DNA of 64,000 nt, taken from NCBI GenBank assembly GCA_963921795.1, contig OY997652.1:58764919-58828918 (forward strand), read 5' to 3'. Source of the stretch: Nannobrachium achirus (taxonomy: Eukaryota; Chordata; Actinopteri; Myctophiformes; Myctophidae). Made by a program: the position numbers and the translations under genes. This document shows positions 1 through 12,451 of the stretch, in pieces (position 1 is the stretch's first letter; every line of letters starts with the position of its first letter). The notes beneath the pieces were generated by a model. The model was not told the origin of the DNA and did no database searches. It worked only from the letters and a program-made list of their open reading frames with translations.

Positions 1-1544
1 TGTGTTCATTATAATTTCCCTGAAGCTGAAGTTGTTGGAAAGCATGTACATGTCTATGTGTGAAAGACCCAAAAAGGCAGTTGCATTCATTTCATTGAGA
101 TAATCTCTCTCTTTTTTATTAATTTTTTTAATAAAAAAAATAATTTCTAAGATACATTGTTTTGGTCTCTGATTTTATCTGAAGTCATTGCTACAACTAC
201 ATACAGTAGAATCGGACAGGAAATATAATACCTTGTTTACAGCCATTTTGACAACATGCAAACTCAAGAATAATACAGGTATAAGTCCCTTCTGTGCCAT
301 AAATCTTAGCAAATGGATTCATATTGCTTGTATTTGCAAAAGCAGTCAACAATCATGGTAGAAATTATGTTAAAGCTCTATTTTGGGAGTCCACCATCTT
401 GCAAATATGCACAATAAAGGTCCAGACACACCCAATAATAAAATTAGCTATTCCATTGAGTCTCCCATGGTCAGACACCATGAAATAGACACCAAGTTTG
501 CGTTTCTAGCTCATCTGGTTCAGAAGTTAGAGGCAAAACCTATTTTCTGGGTCCTTACATTATGGCGGCCATATTGTGGCGGCCATATTGGATTTCATGG
601 AAACTTGCAATACAAAAAATGTTCATATGTATACCATTGATCAACCTGTGAAGTTTCGTGGAAATATCCCTCAGTTTAAATTTGTTCCCTATTCACCCCC
701 CATTAAAACTAATAGGGGCTAATATTGAGGCGGCCATATTGGAACTTTGCCGTACAAATTGACCGGGTTGTCCATATAGGTTGTGATCCTACTGGGTCAT
801 AGATAATATTTCTGGTGGACAACCTTTTATGTCGGGGCAAATGCAGCACACCTTCCTTTTCCCCCTGGGTAATAACCTATTTTATAAAGTGTCTACTGTC
901 TACAATCTACTGTCTTGACACTCGAACCAAAATTGTTCTATAGATCATAATCTACAAATTGGAAGTGAAAAATAAACTAAACACAAATTTAAAATGAAAA
1001 CCAAAAATTACATGTACACGGAACCCCACTATAGGCAGAGTGTAGAGCGCACCACAGCCTCAGCGACTGCGAGCCGCCTCACAGGCGGTCCTTCGTGCCT
1101 CTCCCTCCTTTTGCTGTCTTTTCCTGTGTTTTATTTCATTCATTATTGTTAAATTCTGTGTTGAGGGTTGTGTGACAGACCTTTATGGGGCATTTGGTTA
1201 AATACGGAACAAACCGCGTTCCGTATTGGTTCAATACGGAACGCATCTTTTAATTGTCCAATACGGAACGATTCCGTATAATACGGAACGGGTGGCAACC
1301 CTACTAGTACCACATTCATGAAAAAATAAATACACTTTTGACCACAACAAATAGTATAAAAGTGATAGGCTTATAAGCTCCACTCTATGCTATGAGAGCT
1401 GCTGTGCTCTGCTGGGGAAACTGGACAGCAGGGGCGTTTCTGCCTAATAGACCCCAAGGACAGTCATTTTGGATCAATATAAGTAGGAAAACGAGCCTAG
1501 AAGTGTTTTAGGGAGGAGTTGTCCTTTAACTCCTCGTCCAGCAT
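1..1544. other. Gene-free repeat-rich stretch
   Basis: I see no gene here. The stretch is AT-rich. It holds a cluster of CGGCCATATTG repeats near 566-745 and a cluster of direct and inverted copies of AATACGGAAC near 1203-1290. The longest open frame (383-640, 85 codons) overlaps the CGGCCATATTG repeats and resembles no family I know. Confidence 0.6.
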
Positions 1545-1616
1545 AAATAGCAGATCTACAAGCTTACAGCGCGGCACTCGGTGTCGCGCTGTGAGCTTGT
1601 ATATCTGCTATTTTTC
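1545..1616. repeat. Palindromic hairpin, GCGCGGCAC inner-stem type
   Basis: Near-perfect inverted repeat with outer arms AAATAGCAGATCTACAAGC and its complement, and an inner stem built on GCGCGGCAC/GTGTCGCGC. It belongs to the recurrent hairpin group found throughout the window. Confidence 0.85.
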
Positions 1617-1870
1617 AATAGCTAAAGGCCCCTCCACCTTGGGCCCTAGAGTTAGGTTTGCAGCCAAAACTCAGGTGAACATACCCTCCTTTTCATCGTG
1701 CTAAATTGCTCCATCACTTAATCCAGTAAACCTACTCCAATCTGTGCAACGTGACAATTAATTGGTCTCTCTGTTCAAATTTCGCGAGGAACATTGTCCA
1801 AGGTCAAGGGAAGAAGACTTCATTGGCATTACTTTTTATAATTAGGGATTTGATGAACCACTCAAACCCA

Positions 1871-2086
1871 ATATCTTCACTGTCGGGCAGAAACCTCGTA
1901 TCTCCAAGTTTCAAATTTGTAACTTTTTTTCGCAAAGCATAGACAAGGCCGTCGCACAAAGTAGTGAAAACAGCAGATGTGTGCTTGTAGATCGGCTGTT
2001 TTCACAAGTTTAAATCGCTTTTAAAACGATAAATACAAAACAAACGGTTTTGGACATACAAGGTTTCCAGGCAACAACGACGATAT
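1871..2086. mobile_element. Family A MITE (ATATCGTCG ends) with short hairpin
   Basis: The left end begins ATATCTTCACTGTCGGGCAG and the right end finishes with GCAACAACGACGATAT, forming imperfect terminal inverted repeats. The core (1964-2005) is a short version of the hairpin (GTGAAAACAGC ... GCTGTTTTCAC). The same layout recurs at 15289, 37100, 52345 and 53187, which defines a family. No transposase is present. The superfamily is not certain. Confidence 0.75.
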
Positions 2087-2521
2087 ACTTACAGTGGTTG
2101 GCTGGAGTCCCCCAGGGGTCTATACCATCTTTCCCCTCTACATTAAATATCCAAATAGACAATCTACAAGCTCACATTGACTATTATCGCCAAATAGGGG
2201 TTCATGTCGCTACAAGTTTTATGAATCCCTCCTTTTGCCCCAGGTTCATACAGCTCTATGTCCTCGGGGGGTTTGGACAGTTGACACGTGTGTTTGTGAA
2301 TATCGAAGCGTGTGTGCGTGTGTGTGTGTCTCCCGAAGGGACAGTAGTGTCCCCATGTGTTCCTCCTGTGTCCCTGCTGAGCCCTCTCCCGGGGGTTAAT
2401 ACCCATGCCAGAACTGTCCTCATTAGACCATACGTACGTGGTCATCTCCGGTCCTGAGGGACCAAGGTGGAGCTGTGCTGTGAGTAGGGGCGTCACAAGG
2501 GGGGAGGAAAGTGGGACTGAC
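2087..2521. other. Gene-free stretch
   Basis: No gene is supported. Two overlapping open frames on opposite strands (2050-2457 and 2164-2532) have no recognisable domain. Near 2486 begins a CAAGGGGGG-type repeat end, GGGGCGTCACAAGG, that recurs at 13286, 50606 (inverted) and 56688. Confidence 0.5.
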
Positions 2522-2752
2522 CCACTAAGCACGCCGTCTAAAAGTGGTCTAATAGTGGTATAGATTTGAAAGTTTTTTAGTTGTCTAAACTTAGAGTAGA
2601 CGACTAATAGACTTCTATAGTCGTTTAAATGTAGACGGTCTATATTTAGACGACTATTAGAAGTCTATTAGTCGTCTAGTCTAAGTTTAGACAACTAAAA
2701 AACTTTCAAATCTATACCACTATTAGACCACTTTTAGACGGCGTGCTCAGTG
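2522..2752. mobile_element. Foldback element with ~105-bp arms
   Basis: The two halves are almost exact reverse complements: CCACTAAGCACGCCGTC at the left and GACGGCGTGCTCAGTGG at the right, with only a short centre near 2630. Ends starting CACT(A/G) would suit a CACTA-type MITE, but I see no clear target duplication. It lies inside another repeat that resumes at about 2755. Confidence 0.75.
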
Positions 2753-3057
2753 GGGAGTTACTAGGGCCCAAGGCGGAGGGGCCTTAATTATTTTATACTT
2801 TAGCTATTCAGGTATACAAGCTCGCAACTTGTAGATCTGCGATTTTTGAATAGTCGTGAAAATGTGTGCAAATCTTTGAATAATGTGTACTTTTTAAGCG
2901 AACACTTGTAACTCAAATTTTGCTTCTGGGGGGGTCCCTGGAATTCATTATTTTGAGATGGGGGTCAGTAGCCAAATACGTATCATTTTGGGGGTCTTTC
3001 AGATGAAAAAGTTAGAGCACCACTGACAAAGAAAATCTTTTTTTTTTTTTTTTTTTT

Positions 3058-3126
3058 TAATAGCAGATATTCAAGCTCACAGCGCGGCACTTGGTGCCGC
3101 GCTGTGAGCTTGTATATCTGCTATTT
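3058..3126. repeat. Palindromic hairpin, GCGCGGCAC inner-stem type
   Basis: Arms AATAGCAGATATTCAAGC and GCTTGTATATCTGCTATT flank the inner stem CACAGCGCGGCAC/GTGCCGCGCTGTG. It is almost fully self-complementary over 69 bp. Confidence 0.85.
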
Positions 3127-3435
3127 TTCAATAGTTTATGTTGTTTATGTTTAGTCTATATATTGTGTATTTGTGTGCGTGCGTGCGTTCGTGCGTGCGT
3201 CCGTGCGTGCGTGCGTGTGTGTGTGTCCTTATGGCTGCTTGGTGCAAAATGAATTTCCGCAAGGACAAATAAAGCATCTATCTATCCACCTCTTTCCGCG
3301 GGAGTTTGCTGGAGGCGACTGGAGATTATTTGGACCACACTTCCGGTTTAACAGCAGACATACAAGCTCACGTCGCGTCGCAGATGCAGCCTGTGAGCTT
3401 GTAAATCACACTCGGCTGCGGCGCCGGAAGCTCGG

Positions 3436-4786
3436 TAGGGGAGAGCGGGATAAACTGAGACACTTTTTACATTTGCTCCCCTCTAGGCGAACTAAAAAAT
3501 ATATCAGTAAAAATGTACACATTTCCCAGTAATTTGGGATGTTTCCTAACAATGGAAGATATCAGAACATATTCAAGACAAAAGGCAGAGAAAATATGAT
3601 TGTTTTAAAAAAAGTGGTCTTGTGTCTCAGTTTACCCCAGGACCGGGATAAACTGAGACAGACCAGATAAATCAACGGGGTAAAGTGATCCAGTCACTTT
3701 TTTCACTTTAAAACTACCATAAAAACACAAAAACCCGGTTAACCGGGTTAAATATGCGCAATACTAAAATGTACATAGCAGACATTCTTTTAATAGGCTT
3801 TGTCCTGTCATTTCCACCCATTTGTCAAATAATGTGACACATGGGCAGAAGGAAGAAACTAAAAACCCTATAAAAAATTGATAGAAGGGTTTACCAAACT
3901 TTCCTCAGTTGATCCTTATGTAATTTTTCCTGTAGAATCTATTTCTGCAAAGTATATTGTTGTATTGTGCATAACTAATGAAATAATTAGCATATTTAGT
4001 CAAATGTAGTCAAATATGCTAATTATCTCATTAATTATGCACAATACAAAGACATTTATATCAGAAATGGATTCTACAGGGGAAAATACATAAGAACCAG
4101 TAAGACTCCCTAATCGGGAGATAAGCGACCGTCAGGTCGCAGCGTGATTTTAGGGAAAAATGTGTAGGAGCAGTGTCCAAAAATGTGTTTGAAAAAATCG
4201 GCCAGATGGTGGCGCTATATGGGACAGATCCATGTTGATGACATGAGTGTATACATACTGTGTACCGATTTGCGTGATTTTAGGGCAAAATCTGTAGGAG
4301 CAGTGTCCACAAATGTTTTTGAAAAAATCGGCCAGCTTTCTCCCTGTCTATCATGTTGGGATAATGTGAGATAGTGTCTCACTTTACCCCGAAGCAATTG
4401 TCTCACTTTACCCCACAGCCACATTTTGGGAAAAGGGATATTTTTTATCAATTCAGGGTAATCTTCAGCTAGCATCTATCACATGGATTTATAAGTTGGT
4501 AGTTCATCAACATGTATGATGTAAAATGTTCTCCCTGCACCAATTTGCTTTGACACAACAGCTGATTATGTTGACAGCAAGAAAACTTACTTTTACATGC
4601 AAAAAACACATTTTTGTGAAAAAAGCATGTTTTCTACAGCACTATCAGGTCTCTCTTTTCATGACAAGTGGGAAATTCAAGGGGCTTGAAAATATAATGG
4701 TCACATGACCACAAATGTGTTCCATTGCCTAGATACAGGGGGTGTCTCAGTTTACCCGGTGACTCAGTTTACCCCGCTCTCCCCTA
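3436..4786. mobile_element. ~1.35-kb TIR element (TAGGGGAGAGCGGG ends)
   Basis: The left end TAGGGGAGAGCGGG(A)TAAACTGAGACAC is mirrored at the right by GTGACTCAGTTTACCCCGC TCTCCCCTA. Copies of the CTCAGTTTACCCC motif recur inside in both orientations (near 3630 and 4380). It encloses an AT-rich palindrome (3968-4050) and a module with GGAGATAAGCGACCGTCAGG (about 4099-4140) that also appears at 14372, 44118 and 61941. There is no coding potential and no clean target duplication. Confidence 0.65.
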
Positions 4787-5642
4787 CAGCGTCTGTGCAA
4801 TGCACTATGGGGCGTTGGAAACTCGTGGATATATCCTCTCTGCTATAGGGTGAATATTGAGCTTGAGCATATCAATTTTCAGTATTTTTACTTCTACTCC
4901 ACTACGACTCAGAGGCAAATATCATACTTTTACTCCAATACAATTATTTTAAAGCTTTAGTTACTAGTTACTTACTTTTGTTAATTATTACAAAAAAATA
5001 CATCACCCACTTCAGCCCTAAATGAATTACAGATACACAAGCAAGAACACAATTATATCGTTGCTGCCAACCTCCATATTCTAACGTGTTTTATCGCAAA
5101 TACAGCGTCACACAAAAGCATAAAAAGTAACAAATATACAAGCAAACGATACAGTATAGGCAATGCATTTACTGTGCATATTATAATGCATATTATGCAT
5201 TATAGTAGGATACTATCTATTAATATGTTACCACCTGCAATATAGACAAGAAAGGTATCTTAGTTACTAGTTACTTTGTAGATTTTGATAATCATTACAA
5301 AACATACATTACCTACAGCCAATCTACAACCTCACACGTGTAATGCAACATATTTTTTGTGAGCTTGTAGGTCTGCTTTGTGAGCTTGTAGGTCTGCTAT
5401 AGATTGATATACATTTGAAAACATTGAAAACGGGACATTCTGCACAATGATTTGCTGCTTTTGCTATTTTTGAATTGGACACCTGAAAAGTAACAGTTTT
5501 GGACATACCGGTAATGGGTTTCCACCGCAGACGGTTATATAATAATATCACATTTACCACCTGCGATATCGACAAGAAAGTTGTCTTTAGGGTTAAAAGT
5601 GACGAAATGGAGTCCTCAACTCGAAGGTGATTCATTGTACGG
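4787..5642. other. Gene-free stretch with transposon relics
   Basis: The segment near 4885-4920 (TTTACTTCTACTCCACTAC) matches the inside of the hAT-like element at 32724. A palindromic TATGCATTATAATGCATATTATGCATTA-like tract lies near 5170-5205. A degenerate hairpin with a repeated right arm (GTGAGCTTGTAGGTCTGCT twice) is at 5324-5396. Confidence 0.5.
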
Positions 5643-6043
5643 CAGAGGTCTTCAAAGTTTTCAGGCCAAGGACCCCTTAGTTGAGAGAGAGAGATGAAGC
5701 AGCGACCCCCACAACCTGAAACCATATAGTTTCATCGTTTGACAGCACAATCATCAGTGTAGTTTGGATTCATGTCAATTTGTGTTTCTAGACATTTAAC
5801 CACTTGAGCCGTCAATACTTAATGAACTTGACCTTTCACTCTTTTCCCCCTTTAAACCAAACCTCTTAACCAAAAATAGCCGATCTACAAGCTTGTAGAT
5901 CTGCTATTTTTGGCTACAGTTCTCAGAATATGGACACTAGGGTTCAAGTTGTTGATATAAAAAAGGATTGGAAGATTCGAGGACCCCCTGTGGTAACTCT
6001 GGGGACCCCCTAGGGGTCCCGGACCCCCTGTTGAAGACCCCTG
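5643..6043 (-). mobile_element. Family C hAT-like MITE, inverted copy
   Basis: The ends are CAGAGGTCTTCAA and TTGAAGACCCCTG, flanked by TTGTACGG and TTGTACAG (7 of 8 bases alike), an 8-bp duplication typical of hAT insertion. A loopless hairpin sits inside at 5871-5913. It is about 400 bp, like its relative at 44363-44762. Confidence 0.85.
5871..5913. repeat. Loopless palindrome inside family C MITE
   Basis: CAAAAATAGCCGATCTACAAG meets CTTGTAGATCTGCTATTTTTG with no spacer. It corresponds to the outer arms of the long hairpins without the inner stem, as expected after central deletion. Confidence 0.85.
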
Positions 6044-6282
6044 TTGTACAGTAACTAGTCCATATTCTGGGATGCATGCTGGCCAATTATGCAGATGTCT
6101 GGGGATCCGCTTGGCACAACTCTGTGTGCAGACTTGGCAAAAATGCTTGTAATAAACAGTGTAAGTTTGGGATAATTTAAACATTTACTATCAGTCCCTA
6201 TCTATGCCAACGCTCAATGCCCTGCATGTGCAATTTCAGAATGATTGGCCAGCCCTGTAAGAGCATGAGAATGGCTACATAA

Positions 6283-6678
6283 TAGTCCATGGGCCATACG
6301 AGATGTCGCTCTCCGAAAGGTGGCAAAGGTTACTATGCAGCTCTATATCTGCATATTTTGGTATGATAACCCTTCATGAGTCACAGCTAAATTGGTGTTA
6401 TCAGCTGCTAAAGTCGGTGTCCCATTAACTTTACTATACAGGGGGGGAAAAAATGCAAAAGTAGCATATGAGGGGTCAAACTAGGGTTTTTTCATGATTC
6501 TGAATCCATTGCAAACATGTTTTTTTTTCTTCTTTTTTTAGCTGATAACAACAATTTAGTTGTGTCTCAGAAAGGGTTATCATACCAGAATACAATCTAC
6601 AGATATAGAGCTTTTCAAAAATGCATAGTAACCTTTGCTACCTTACGGAGAGCGACAGCTCGTATGGCCCATGGACTA
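6283..6678. mobile_element. Foldback element with TAGTCCATGGGCC ends
   Basis: The left end TAGTCCATGGGCCATACGAG and the right end CTCGTATGGCCCATGGACTA are inverted copies, and the complementarity continues inward through CTCTCCG...CGGAGAG and AGGTTACTATGCA...TGCATAGTAACCT. The middle carries AGTAGCATATGAGGGGTCAAACTAGG, a motif shared with the foldbacks at 6950 and 32305. Confidence 0.75.
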
Positions 6679-6949
6679 TAACCTTATAAAAGTCCCCATC
6701 CACTAGTTGGTTGTGAAGCCGTTACCTTAACACCCAACCAACAACCAATACAACCGCGGCATGGTCATCCTCCCGGGCTATGGAACCGTGACTACAGATC
6801 CCACAGACCAGCAATCTGGGAACCCATCGTCAAAGAAAAGTGAAAAACAGTGCCCTCTATGTTTTGCTCCTTTTCAGCACAGCATCTGTTCTTGAGAGAT
6901 TAGCAGACTAATAGTCCAGGCGTTATGGGCAGTATTTTGATGGAATCGT

Positions 6950-7555
6950 GCACTTTATGAAAGAAGCATGACATTTGGCACACAGTTAGAACATGCCATA
7001 TGGAACATTTTTGGCTATAGGGACATCGCAGATTTGTCATGGGAAACTTGTGGGAGCCAATCAAAGTTGGGCTCTCATAGACTTTACTATAGGGTAAAAA
7101 AATACAAAAAATAAATATGCTTTAAGTAGCATGTGAGGGGTCAAACTAGGTGTTTTTCGGGATTCTGAATCCAATGCAAACATTTGTTTTGCAGGAAAAA
7201 CATTCCTTGAGCTAAAAACTGACCCATAATTTGGCAATAAAACTATGATTTAGTGATGAGTCATCACTTTTCACAGTATTGTGGCGGACGTTTCTTGGAA
7301 AAGGAATGTTTTTCGTGCAAAACAAATGCTTGCATTGGATTCAGAATCCCGAAAAACACCTAGTTTGACCCCTCACATGCTACTTAAAGCATATTTATTG
7401 TTTGTATTATTTTACCCTATAGTAAGAGCCCAACTTTGATTGGCTCCCACAAGTTTCCCAAGACAAATCTGCGATGCCCCTATAGCCAAAAATGTTCCAT
7501 ATGGCATGTTCTAACTGTGTGCCAAATTTCATGCTTCTTTCATAAAGTGCACGAT
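6950..7555. mobile_element. Long foldback element, ~245-bp arms
   Basis: Starting at GTGCACTTTATGAAAGAAGC and ending in GCTTCTTTCATAAAGTGCAC, two arms of roughly 245 bp are nearly perfect reverse complements around a centre near 7250. The arms include GACCCCTCACATGCTACTTAAAGC, also present in the element at 32305-32592. No ORF. Confidence 0.85.
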
Positions 7556-8431
7556 TTTTGCCTGAAACGCTCTGACTACTAGTGGTTCACAAAAATTAAA
7601 ATGTCAATGGCCACCGATAACCCCCGGGAGCTATGCAAATGAAACCAAATGGACCCGGGCCCATTTGGTTTCATTAATCAGAGTTCTAGACCTGTAAAGG
7701 TCCATCTGACCCCCTGTGTGGCCCAGGACCTAGGGCTGTCACGATTAATACATAATCGTCTATTCGCGATTATTTTTCATATTCGCGAATATTTTTCATA
7801 TTCGCGATTATCGTCAATTATCTAATTTAATTAAAAAAGTAGTGAGTTTTGACAATAAAACCATTCTTAAACAAGTTAAACCTCACGTCAACACTTGCAT
7901 TCTTGAATGCGCCTCCCCCTTGTTGCCACGGGGACCCGTGAACGCTCAATGCTGGTCCTCCTTAGTCAGTCAACACAACAGCAGCACGGCACGCACTGTC
8001 ACACAGCACAGGCAGGCTGGCTGGCTAACTAAAAATGCTTAAACAGTTTGTTTTTTCCAGACGGTCGGAACAGACACATGTACCATACACATCCCGGGAC
8101 TATATATTCCTTTTGATACGATACAGAAAAAGGCGTTCACTTTCGTTTTGAAGATTGATTGAAGAATTTATTAGAAGTTTGCAATAGAAAAAAGTACAGT
8201 TTCATGACAGTACAAATCACTGGTACAAGGTCAACTAAAAGGAGATCCTAGAAAGCAGAGGCTTATTTCCACAGGAACCACACTTTAAGTATCTCATATA
8301 ACATTAAAAGAGAGACGGATAGAACATAGTACTTTATCTAGGATAATATCAGTTTCAAAAGCATAACATCAAATACAAAAGGCAGAATACAAAGAAAAAG
8401 GGGGGGGGGGGAGCATGGGGGCTTAGTCTGT

Positions 8432-9013
8432 TTACAAGTCACGGGTAGCTGCTGTCTGAAGGTGACTTTTCATACCAATTTTGAAGGAGGCTAGGGATTT
8501 GCTCTCCTTTAGGGCTTGTGGAAGGGCGTTCCACATGTTGATGGTATAGCAGGAGAACGAGTTAGCGCCTTGTTTAGTGTTAAATCTACGCTGATGATGA
8601 TTAGTGGAGCTGCCTCTGGTGTTATGATCGTGAACATCCTTGACCTTTAAGAAGTAGTTTGTCAGGTACATGGGAATCTTGGAGGTGTAGTGTATCTTGT
8701 ACACCAGGCCCATTGCAAGATGCTGTACTCTGTCAGCTACTTTGAGCCACCCCACGCTTTCGTGGTGATGCTCGGTAAGGTGGGTCAGAGGAGGGAGACC
8801 AAACACAACCGTAATTAGTTTGTTTTGGGCTGTTTGGAGCTTTAGCTTTAAGGCAGCTGGGGCGTCGCGATACCAGACAAGGACTCCGTAATCAATGAGG
8901 GGCCCAATAAGAGCACCTCCTAGTGTCTTTCGGGATTTAATATTGATCAGTGGGGCAACTCTTTGCAAGAAGCGAATTCGTTGATTGACTTTATTGATTA
9001 CCTTGGTGGTCAT
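8432..9013 (-). pseudogene. 5'-truncated LINE ORF2, C-terminal tail
   Basis: The 193-codon frame encodes the region after the reverse transcriptase fingers/palm of a jockey/CR1/L2/Rex1-type non-LTR retrotransposon. Visible hallmarks are NQRIRFLQR near the start, PLIDYGVLVW, LQTAQNKLI, GWLKVADR, a P-x-YL motif, the HNTRGSS motif and the closing MWNALPQALKESKSLASFK. Endonuclease and catalytic RT motifs (including YxDD) are missing, so the copy is dead on arrival and truncated at its 5' side near 9060. About 290 bases of 3' UTR run down to about 8140. It lies in the hAT-like element 7731-9826, so it inserted later than that element. Clade assignment is tentative. Confidence 0.85.
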
Positions 9014-9348
9014 TTTTTCACTGGATAGGTTAGCCTCCAGGATGCAACCCAGGTTTCAACCCAGATGTAACCCAGGTTTCAACACAGAGGACTGGAGTCA
9101 GTGCCTTTACTGCAGCTTAGCTTAGCATAGCTCTGGTCCATAGCGTTAGTGGAGTTCTCCCTCCACTAACGCTATGGACCAGAGCTAAGCTTAGCACTGC
9201 TGCTCTGCTGTGGAGAGAGAGGATGATGATGATGATTACACACAGACGGCGACTAACTAACTATAGATGTTGGATCGTGGTCGTGATAAACATTAGGCCT
9301 ATTAGGCTACTGTCGCTATTTTCAGCTGTCGGCTATTTTTGCAGTTGT

Positions 9349-9575
9349 CTGCTATTTTCACAACGCAGCGCGACGCGTTGTGAGCTTGTAGATCGGCTAT
9401 TTTCACAACCCACCGCGACGCGTTGTGAGCTTGTTGATCGGCTATTTTCACAACGCAACGCAACGCGTTGTGAGCTTGTAGATCGGCTATTTTCACAACG
9501 CACCGCGAGCTTGTAGATCGGCTATTTTCACAACGCACCGCGACGCGTTGTGAGCCTACAGATCGGCTATTTATT
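9349..9575. repeat. Tandem array of hairpin arms
   Basis: Five head-to-tail units of roughly 45 bp (GGCTATTTTCACAACGC...CGCGACGCGTTGTGAGCTTG) are arranged directly. Each holds the inner part CACAACGC/GCGTTGTG of the hairpin plus one outer arm. This tandem state is unique in the window. Confidence 0.85.
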
Positions 9576-9834
9576 TTCAAATAGCTACGGTATAAAATAG
9601 GGCTAAAGTTAGCAAGTAAATGTACTTAATAGTTACTTTACACCACTGAACTGATGTTTAAAAAGCAATTAAATTGCTCATTAAGGTACAGTGTGAGTAT
9701 GAGCTCAAAGCCTATTATCATAGTGGCATAAAATGAAGGGGGGAAAAAAGACGATATATTCGTCAATCGGCGATTATTTGTATGACAATTAATCGTCTGG
9801 AGAAAATCCTAATCGTGACAGCCCTGCCAGGACC

Positions 9835-10081
9835 CCACTTTGAGAACCACCACCGTCATGGCAAAACATGCTTATTATTGTAAACCTCTTAGATATGCAT
9901 TTATGCATAATTTACAGTCTTAAGTGAGTGGCAGAGTGGATAAAAAAAAACACCTTCAATATGGGAAAAGTCAGCTCCATCAGCTCGTCTTCCTCAGTCC
10001 CTGAATCTATGCACACGTTCAAAGTCCACATCGATCGGTCATCCCACTGAGGAGAAACATGGACGAGGACAGAATGACTGT
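9835..10081. other. Gene-free stretch
   Basis: Nothing recognisable apart from an A-run near 9941. Confidence 0.5.
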
Positions 10082-10514
10082 CAGGGACTTGCAGAGAATG
10101 TTAGAGAGGCTGACATTTCTAAAAGGGCCTTTTGGTGAAAATATCGAAAATAGCATGCAGACCTCCAAGCTCACAACGCTCTGCGACGCGTTATGAGCTT
10201 GGAGGTCTGCTATTTTCCATGCTTGATACCACACTAAACTAAGCATAATCAAGTCAATACTGGAGATGTGGCGTAACGGCATGGATTTCTACACAGAGAG
10301 GGCAATTCTTTCAACATAAGATGCTGCATTCAAGTTCAGGAGAGTTTGGACAAGGCAATTCTCTTGAATCCTGCCTTAAGGCATTGCATGGAGAGAGGGC
10401 ATTTGCATTTCTTTCACCATAGTGAAAACTGCATTCATGGTTCAGGGCACTTTTTACAGACTGATAAAAGGGCAGGGACTCAAGCCCCATTTGATATCTG
10501 TGTGCACGTGCCTG
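10082..10514 (-). mobile_element. Family B hAT-like MITE, inverted copy
   Basis: It begins CAGGGACTTGCAGAGAATG and ends GTGTGCACGTGCCTG, the mirror of the copies at 12092 and 43614. It carries a hairpin at 10146-10216. The flanks do not give a clean 8-bp duplication. Confidence 0.7.
10146..10216. repeat. Palindromic hairpin, CACAACGC type
   Basis: Arms GAAAATAGCATGCAGACCTCC and GGAGGTCTGCTATTTTC with inner CTCACAACGC...GCGTTATGAG. The outer arm here is the CCTCCAAGC variant, shared with 12308 and 11196. Confidence 0.85.
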
Positions 10515-11590
<1,076 letters not shown>

Positions 11591-12083
11591 GTGCGTGCAT
11601 CCCACATCTCTCTGCATCTCTCTGCTAATACACCAGATTGTTGTCGACGAATGAAACAAATCAGTTTCCATTCTTGAAGTGGCCTGCACCTTTGATTCTA
11701 GCTTATAGAGGATCGCCCATACGTATGTCATTTCTTTTTTACATTAGGTGGGTACATGTTTCAAGATTTTTTCTTCTCTAGGCAATGTTAATGGAGGACA
11801 TTTGATTTTATCGTGACAAAATTATTTCACTGAAAAACAAAATCTTGTGAAGATGAAAAATTAAAGCAAGAGAGGAAAAGCTAAAAACAAACAATGACTA
11901 GGTAAACAGTCTACAAAGCAGAGCAAACCCAGAGGCCAGCTGTAAGAGACAGTAAACAGTCAGCAGCCTGTCCTGCCTACTGCTTGAATGTTGGACTTCA
12001 ATACGTGGAACAGAGCTGTTTGTTCTGCTAAGCCCTCTAGTCCAAGAGAAAACACAGCACAAAGGAAGAAGCTTCCATAGCCT
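11591..12083. other. Gene-free stretch
   Basis: No recognisable feature. Confidence 0.5.
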
Positions 12084-12091
12084 ATACCCAG

Positions 12092-12451
12092 CAGGCACGT
12101 GCACACATAGACACCAAAGGGGGCTTGAGCCCCTGCCCTTTTATCAGTCTGTAAAAGGTGCCCTCTCCAGACCACGAATGTAGTAACTCTCCTGAACTTG
12201 AATGCAGCATCTTATGTTGAAAGAATCGCCCTCTCTGTGTAGAAATCCATGCCGTTATACGTATTGACTTTTACGTACTATGCTTAGTTCAGTGTGGTGT
12301 CAAGCACCGAAAATAACCGACCTCAAAGCTCACAAAGCGTCGCAGCGCGGCGCGTTGTGAGCTTGGAGGTCGGCTATTTTCGATATTTTCACCAAAGGGC
12401 CCTTTTAGAAATTTCAGCCCCTGCCTCTCTAACATTCTCTGCACGTCCCTG
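12092..12451 (+). mobile_element. Family B hAT-like MITE
   Basis: The ends CAGGCACGTGCAC and GCACGTCCCTG are inverted, with flanking ATACCCAG and ATACTCAG (7 of 8 alike). It holds the hairpin 12308-12382. The sequence CCCCTGCCCTTTTATCAGTCTG inside is shared with copies at 10082 and 43614. Confidence 0.85.
12308..12382. repeat. Palindromic hairpin
   Basis: Arms CGAAAATAACCGACCTC and GAGGTCGGCTATTTTCG with inner CACAAAGCGTCGCAGCGCGGCGCGTTGTG. It is in the middle of a family B MITE. Confidence 0.85.

Larger units (their letters stand above)
7731..9826. mobile_element. hAT-like element, 2.1 kb, with nested insertions
   Basis: The termini TAGGGCTGTCACGATTA and TAATCGTGACAGCCCTG are inverted repeats flanked by the exact 8-bp duplication CCAGGACC (7723-7730 and 9827-9834). 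Internal ATTCGCGATTATTTTTCATATTCGCGA repeats are typical of such ends. No transposase remains. A LINE fragment (about 8140-9060) and a tandem array of hairpin arms (9349-9575) lie inside. Confidence 0.9.

Noticed and set aside
383..640. Small protein gene near the left edge
   Set aside because: Overlaps CGGCCATATTG repeats, and no splice or domain evidence.
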